From positions 352,310 to 416,309 of the forward strand of contig NZ_MUNR01000010.1 in the NCBI RefSeq assembly GCF_002001045.1: DNA of 64,000 bases, written 5' to 3'. Below the pieces are notes generated by a model. It worked only from the letters and a program-made list of their open reading frames with translations, did no database searches and was not told the origin of the DNA. Each line of letters begins with the position of its first letter. The first letter of the stretch is position 1. Positions 62,786 to 64,000 of the stretch are shown one piece after another. The DNA is from Rhodanobacter sp. C01. GTDB lineage: Bacteria; Pseudomonadota; Gammaproteobacteria; Xanthomonadales; Rhodanobacteraceae. The position numbers were made by a program, and so were the translations under genes.

Positions 62786-63568
62786 TTAAGACTTGAGGGT
62801 CGGCGCGGAGCCTTCGACACGCGAGCCGGTAGCGAAGAAGTCGTGCAGGTCATGCGCGAATTCATCGAAGCGAGCGTAGGTCAGGCGGTTCGAGCGGCTG
62901 AAGAAGTTGTACGCGAACAGTGCCGGGATCGCGGAGAACAGACCGAAGGCGGTCATGATCAGCGCCTCACCGACCGGGCCGGCCACGGCGTTCATCGACG
63001 CGTTGCCCGTGGCTGCGATGCCGATCAGCGCGTGGTAGATGCCCCACACCGTACCGAGCAGACCAACGAACGGCGCGGCCGAGCCGACCGTGGCGAGCAG
63101 GGTCATGCCGCCTTCCAGACGCAGGCTCTCGCGAGCCACAGCCTGGCGCAGGGCACGGTCGATGAACTCCGAACGGCTCAGCGACTCGGCCAGACGACCG
63201 GTGGTACCGGAAGTGCTCTGCTGATGGTGGGCCACCGCCGATGCAGCATCAAGTGCGATCTTGGAGAACGGCTCGCTCTTGGGCTGGGCCTCCAGCTCGC
63301 GGATCGCGTCCTGGGTGGAAGCATTACCCCAGAAACCGTCGATCACCTTGTCGGCACGCGACTTCACCGTCGCATTGCGGATGCCGTTGGCAATGATGAA
63401 GTACCAGGACAGGAACGACATCGCCACCAGTGTCACGAACACGACCCAGCCGAGCCAGTCGAAATTCTGCATCAGGTTGGCGAAGCCCATCTGTTTCATG
63501 GCTTCGGCGTTGGTATTTCCACCCATGGCCTGGGCGGCATCGGTTGTTGCAGGAGTCTGTAGGAACAT
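62786..63568 (-). CDS. exbB: ExbB/TolQ/MotA proton channel protein
   Basis: A 260-residue inner-membrane protein. It has one N-terminal helix (FDWLGWVVFVTLVAMSFLSWYFIIANGI) and two later helices (GMTLLATVGSAAPFVGLLGTVWGIYHALIGIAATGNASMNAVAGPVGEALIMTAFGLFSAIPALFAYNFF), the MotA_ExbB domain. GLLGTVWGI and the final LxxxxxDD-like loop are family hallmarks. With ExbD it uses the proton gradient to drive TonB. It follows tonB by 56 bases. Confidence 0.95.
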   Translation of the reverse strand: MFLQTPATTDAAQAMGGNTNAEAMKQMGFANLMQNFDWLGWVVFVTLVAMSFLSWYFIIANGIRNATVKSRADKVIDGFWGNASTQDAIRELEAQPKSEPFSKIALDAASAVAHHQQSTSGTTGRLAESLSRSEFIDRALRQAVARESLRLEGGMTLLATVGSAAPFVGLLGTVWGIYHALIGIAATGNASMNAVAGPVGEALIMTAFGLFSAIPALFAYNFFSRSNRLTYARFDEFAHDLHDFFATGSRVEGSAPTLKS

Positions 63569-63624
63569 AACGCTACCCTAGGGAAGTCAAGCGTGAACTG
63601 TAACTGTAATCCAATGAAGCCGGA

Positions 63625-64000
63625 TTACAGCGAATTGAGATTGAAGTTGACGGGAACGCGGGCATAGCCCTCAACCTTTTGTCCGTTTCTGACAGTCGGG
63701 TTGAACCGCCACTGCCTTGCCGCCTCCATGGCTGCACGATCAAGTTCGCGGAAACCGCTGGACTTGTCGACCTTGATGTCCTTCGGCGATCCGTCCACTC
63801 CAACCAGAATCATCAGGATAACCGTGCCTTCGTGATGCTCCCGCATGGCTTGCGGCGGATACTTCGGCTGGATGCGGCTGTTGTAGCTGAGATCCTGGCT
63901 TGCCGTGATATCCGCTGGCGGTGCCGGTGGAGCTGGCGGTGCCGGTGGCGGTGCCTGCGTCGCGTTCTGCGAAACCTCTTCCACCGGTGGTGGCGGGGTC
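63625..64000 (-). CDS. tonB: Energy transducer TonB, 5' end missing
   Basis: The frame continues past the window edge, so the N-terminal membrane helix is outside. The visible 125 residues start in the proline-rich linker (repeated APPAPP) and contain the C-terminal TonB domain: YNSRIQPKYPPQAMREHHEGTVILMILVGVDGSPKDIKVDKSSGFRELDRAAMEAARQWRFNPTVRNGQKVEGYARVPVNF, with the conserved PKYPPQA and QWRFxP motifs. It spans the periplasm and delivers energy to receptors such as the siderophore receptor at 26178-28658. Confidence 0.95.
   Translation of the reverse strand, partial: TPPPPVEEVSQNATQAPPPAPPAPPAPPADITASQDLSYNSRIQPKYPPQAMREHHEGTVILMILVGVDGSPKDIKVDKSSGFRELDRAAMEAARQWRFNPTVRNGQKVEGYARVPVNFNLNSL

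Overview
The window is about 64 kb of dense, GC-rich bacterial chromosome, with 66 well-supported protein genes and no rRNA, tRNA, CRISPR array, transposase or phage structural gene that I could recognise. The gene families point to a gammaproteobacterium of the order Lysobacterales (Xanthomonadales), most likely Rhodanobacteraceae (Rhodanobacter, Dyella, Luteibacter or relatives). The clues are tonB-exbB-exbD-exbD with two exbD genes, a PA0069-type radical SAM protein, a secreted GH92 enzyme, DUF885 and S9 peptidases with signal peptides, and dispersed GGAGCGCAC hairpins. The family placement is inference; no marker gene was compared.

Left part (1-16 kb): the end of an SDR oxidoreductase; small secreted proteins around a LytS/LytTR-type two-component pair; a secreted beta-propeller protein; a run of small envelope-stress proteins (YqjE-like, YqjD/ElaB-like, DUF1328) joined to an AI-2E-family permease; a PEBP-like protein; a sorbosone dehydrogenase-like protein; a metallo-beta-lactamase-fold protein whose metal motif is degenerate; a Ycf46-like AAA ATPase; and a divergent TetR regulator and EmrB-type efflux pump sharing a palindromic operator.

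Middle part (16-43 kb): small metabolic enzymes (VOC, 2OG oxygenase), a large GH92 glycosidase, an acyltransferase/hydrolase pair, an Lrp regulator divergent from phenylalanine hydroxylase, a Fur-boxed TonB-dependent receptor with a PepSY protein, MgtC, a RES-Xre toxin-antitoxin pair with its operator inside the promoter, an overlapping ParB-like/SulP/DUF885 run, a WYL regulator, a GST, a GFA protein, a DJ-1-like protein lacking the usual cysteine, fructose bisphosphatase, a patatin lipoprotein and an S9 peptidase.

Right part (43-64 kb): a GntR(YtrA)-CPBP-ABC operon that may start with a leaderless gene over its own palindrome; small membrane proteins; the conserved phoH(ybeZ)-ybeY-corC cluster; and an acetate-use module. 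That module holds a SatP permease and a DcaP-like porin divergent from acs, then a NarL-type regulator convergent with a giant SLC5-STAC-PAS-kinase-receiver protein of CrbS type. A perfect 19-bp palindrome lies in the porin/acs promoter region. The window ends with a phosphopantetheinyl transferase, pdxJ and the TonB energising system, cut by the window edge.

The strongest candidates for follow-up are the acetate module with its palindrome, the GntR-CPBP-ABC operon, the RES-Xre promoter design, two enzymes with lost catalytic motifs, and a 21-bp-spaced direct repeat that fits a LytTR site.
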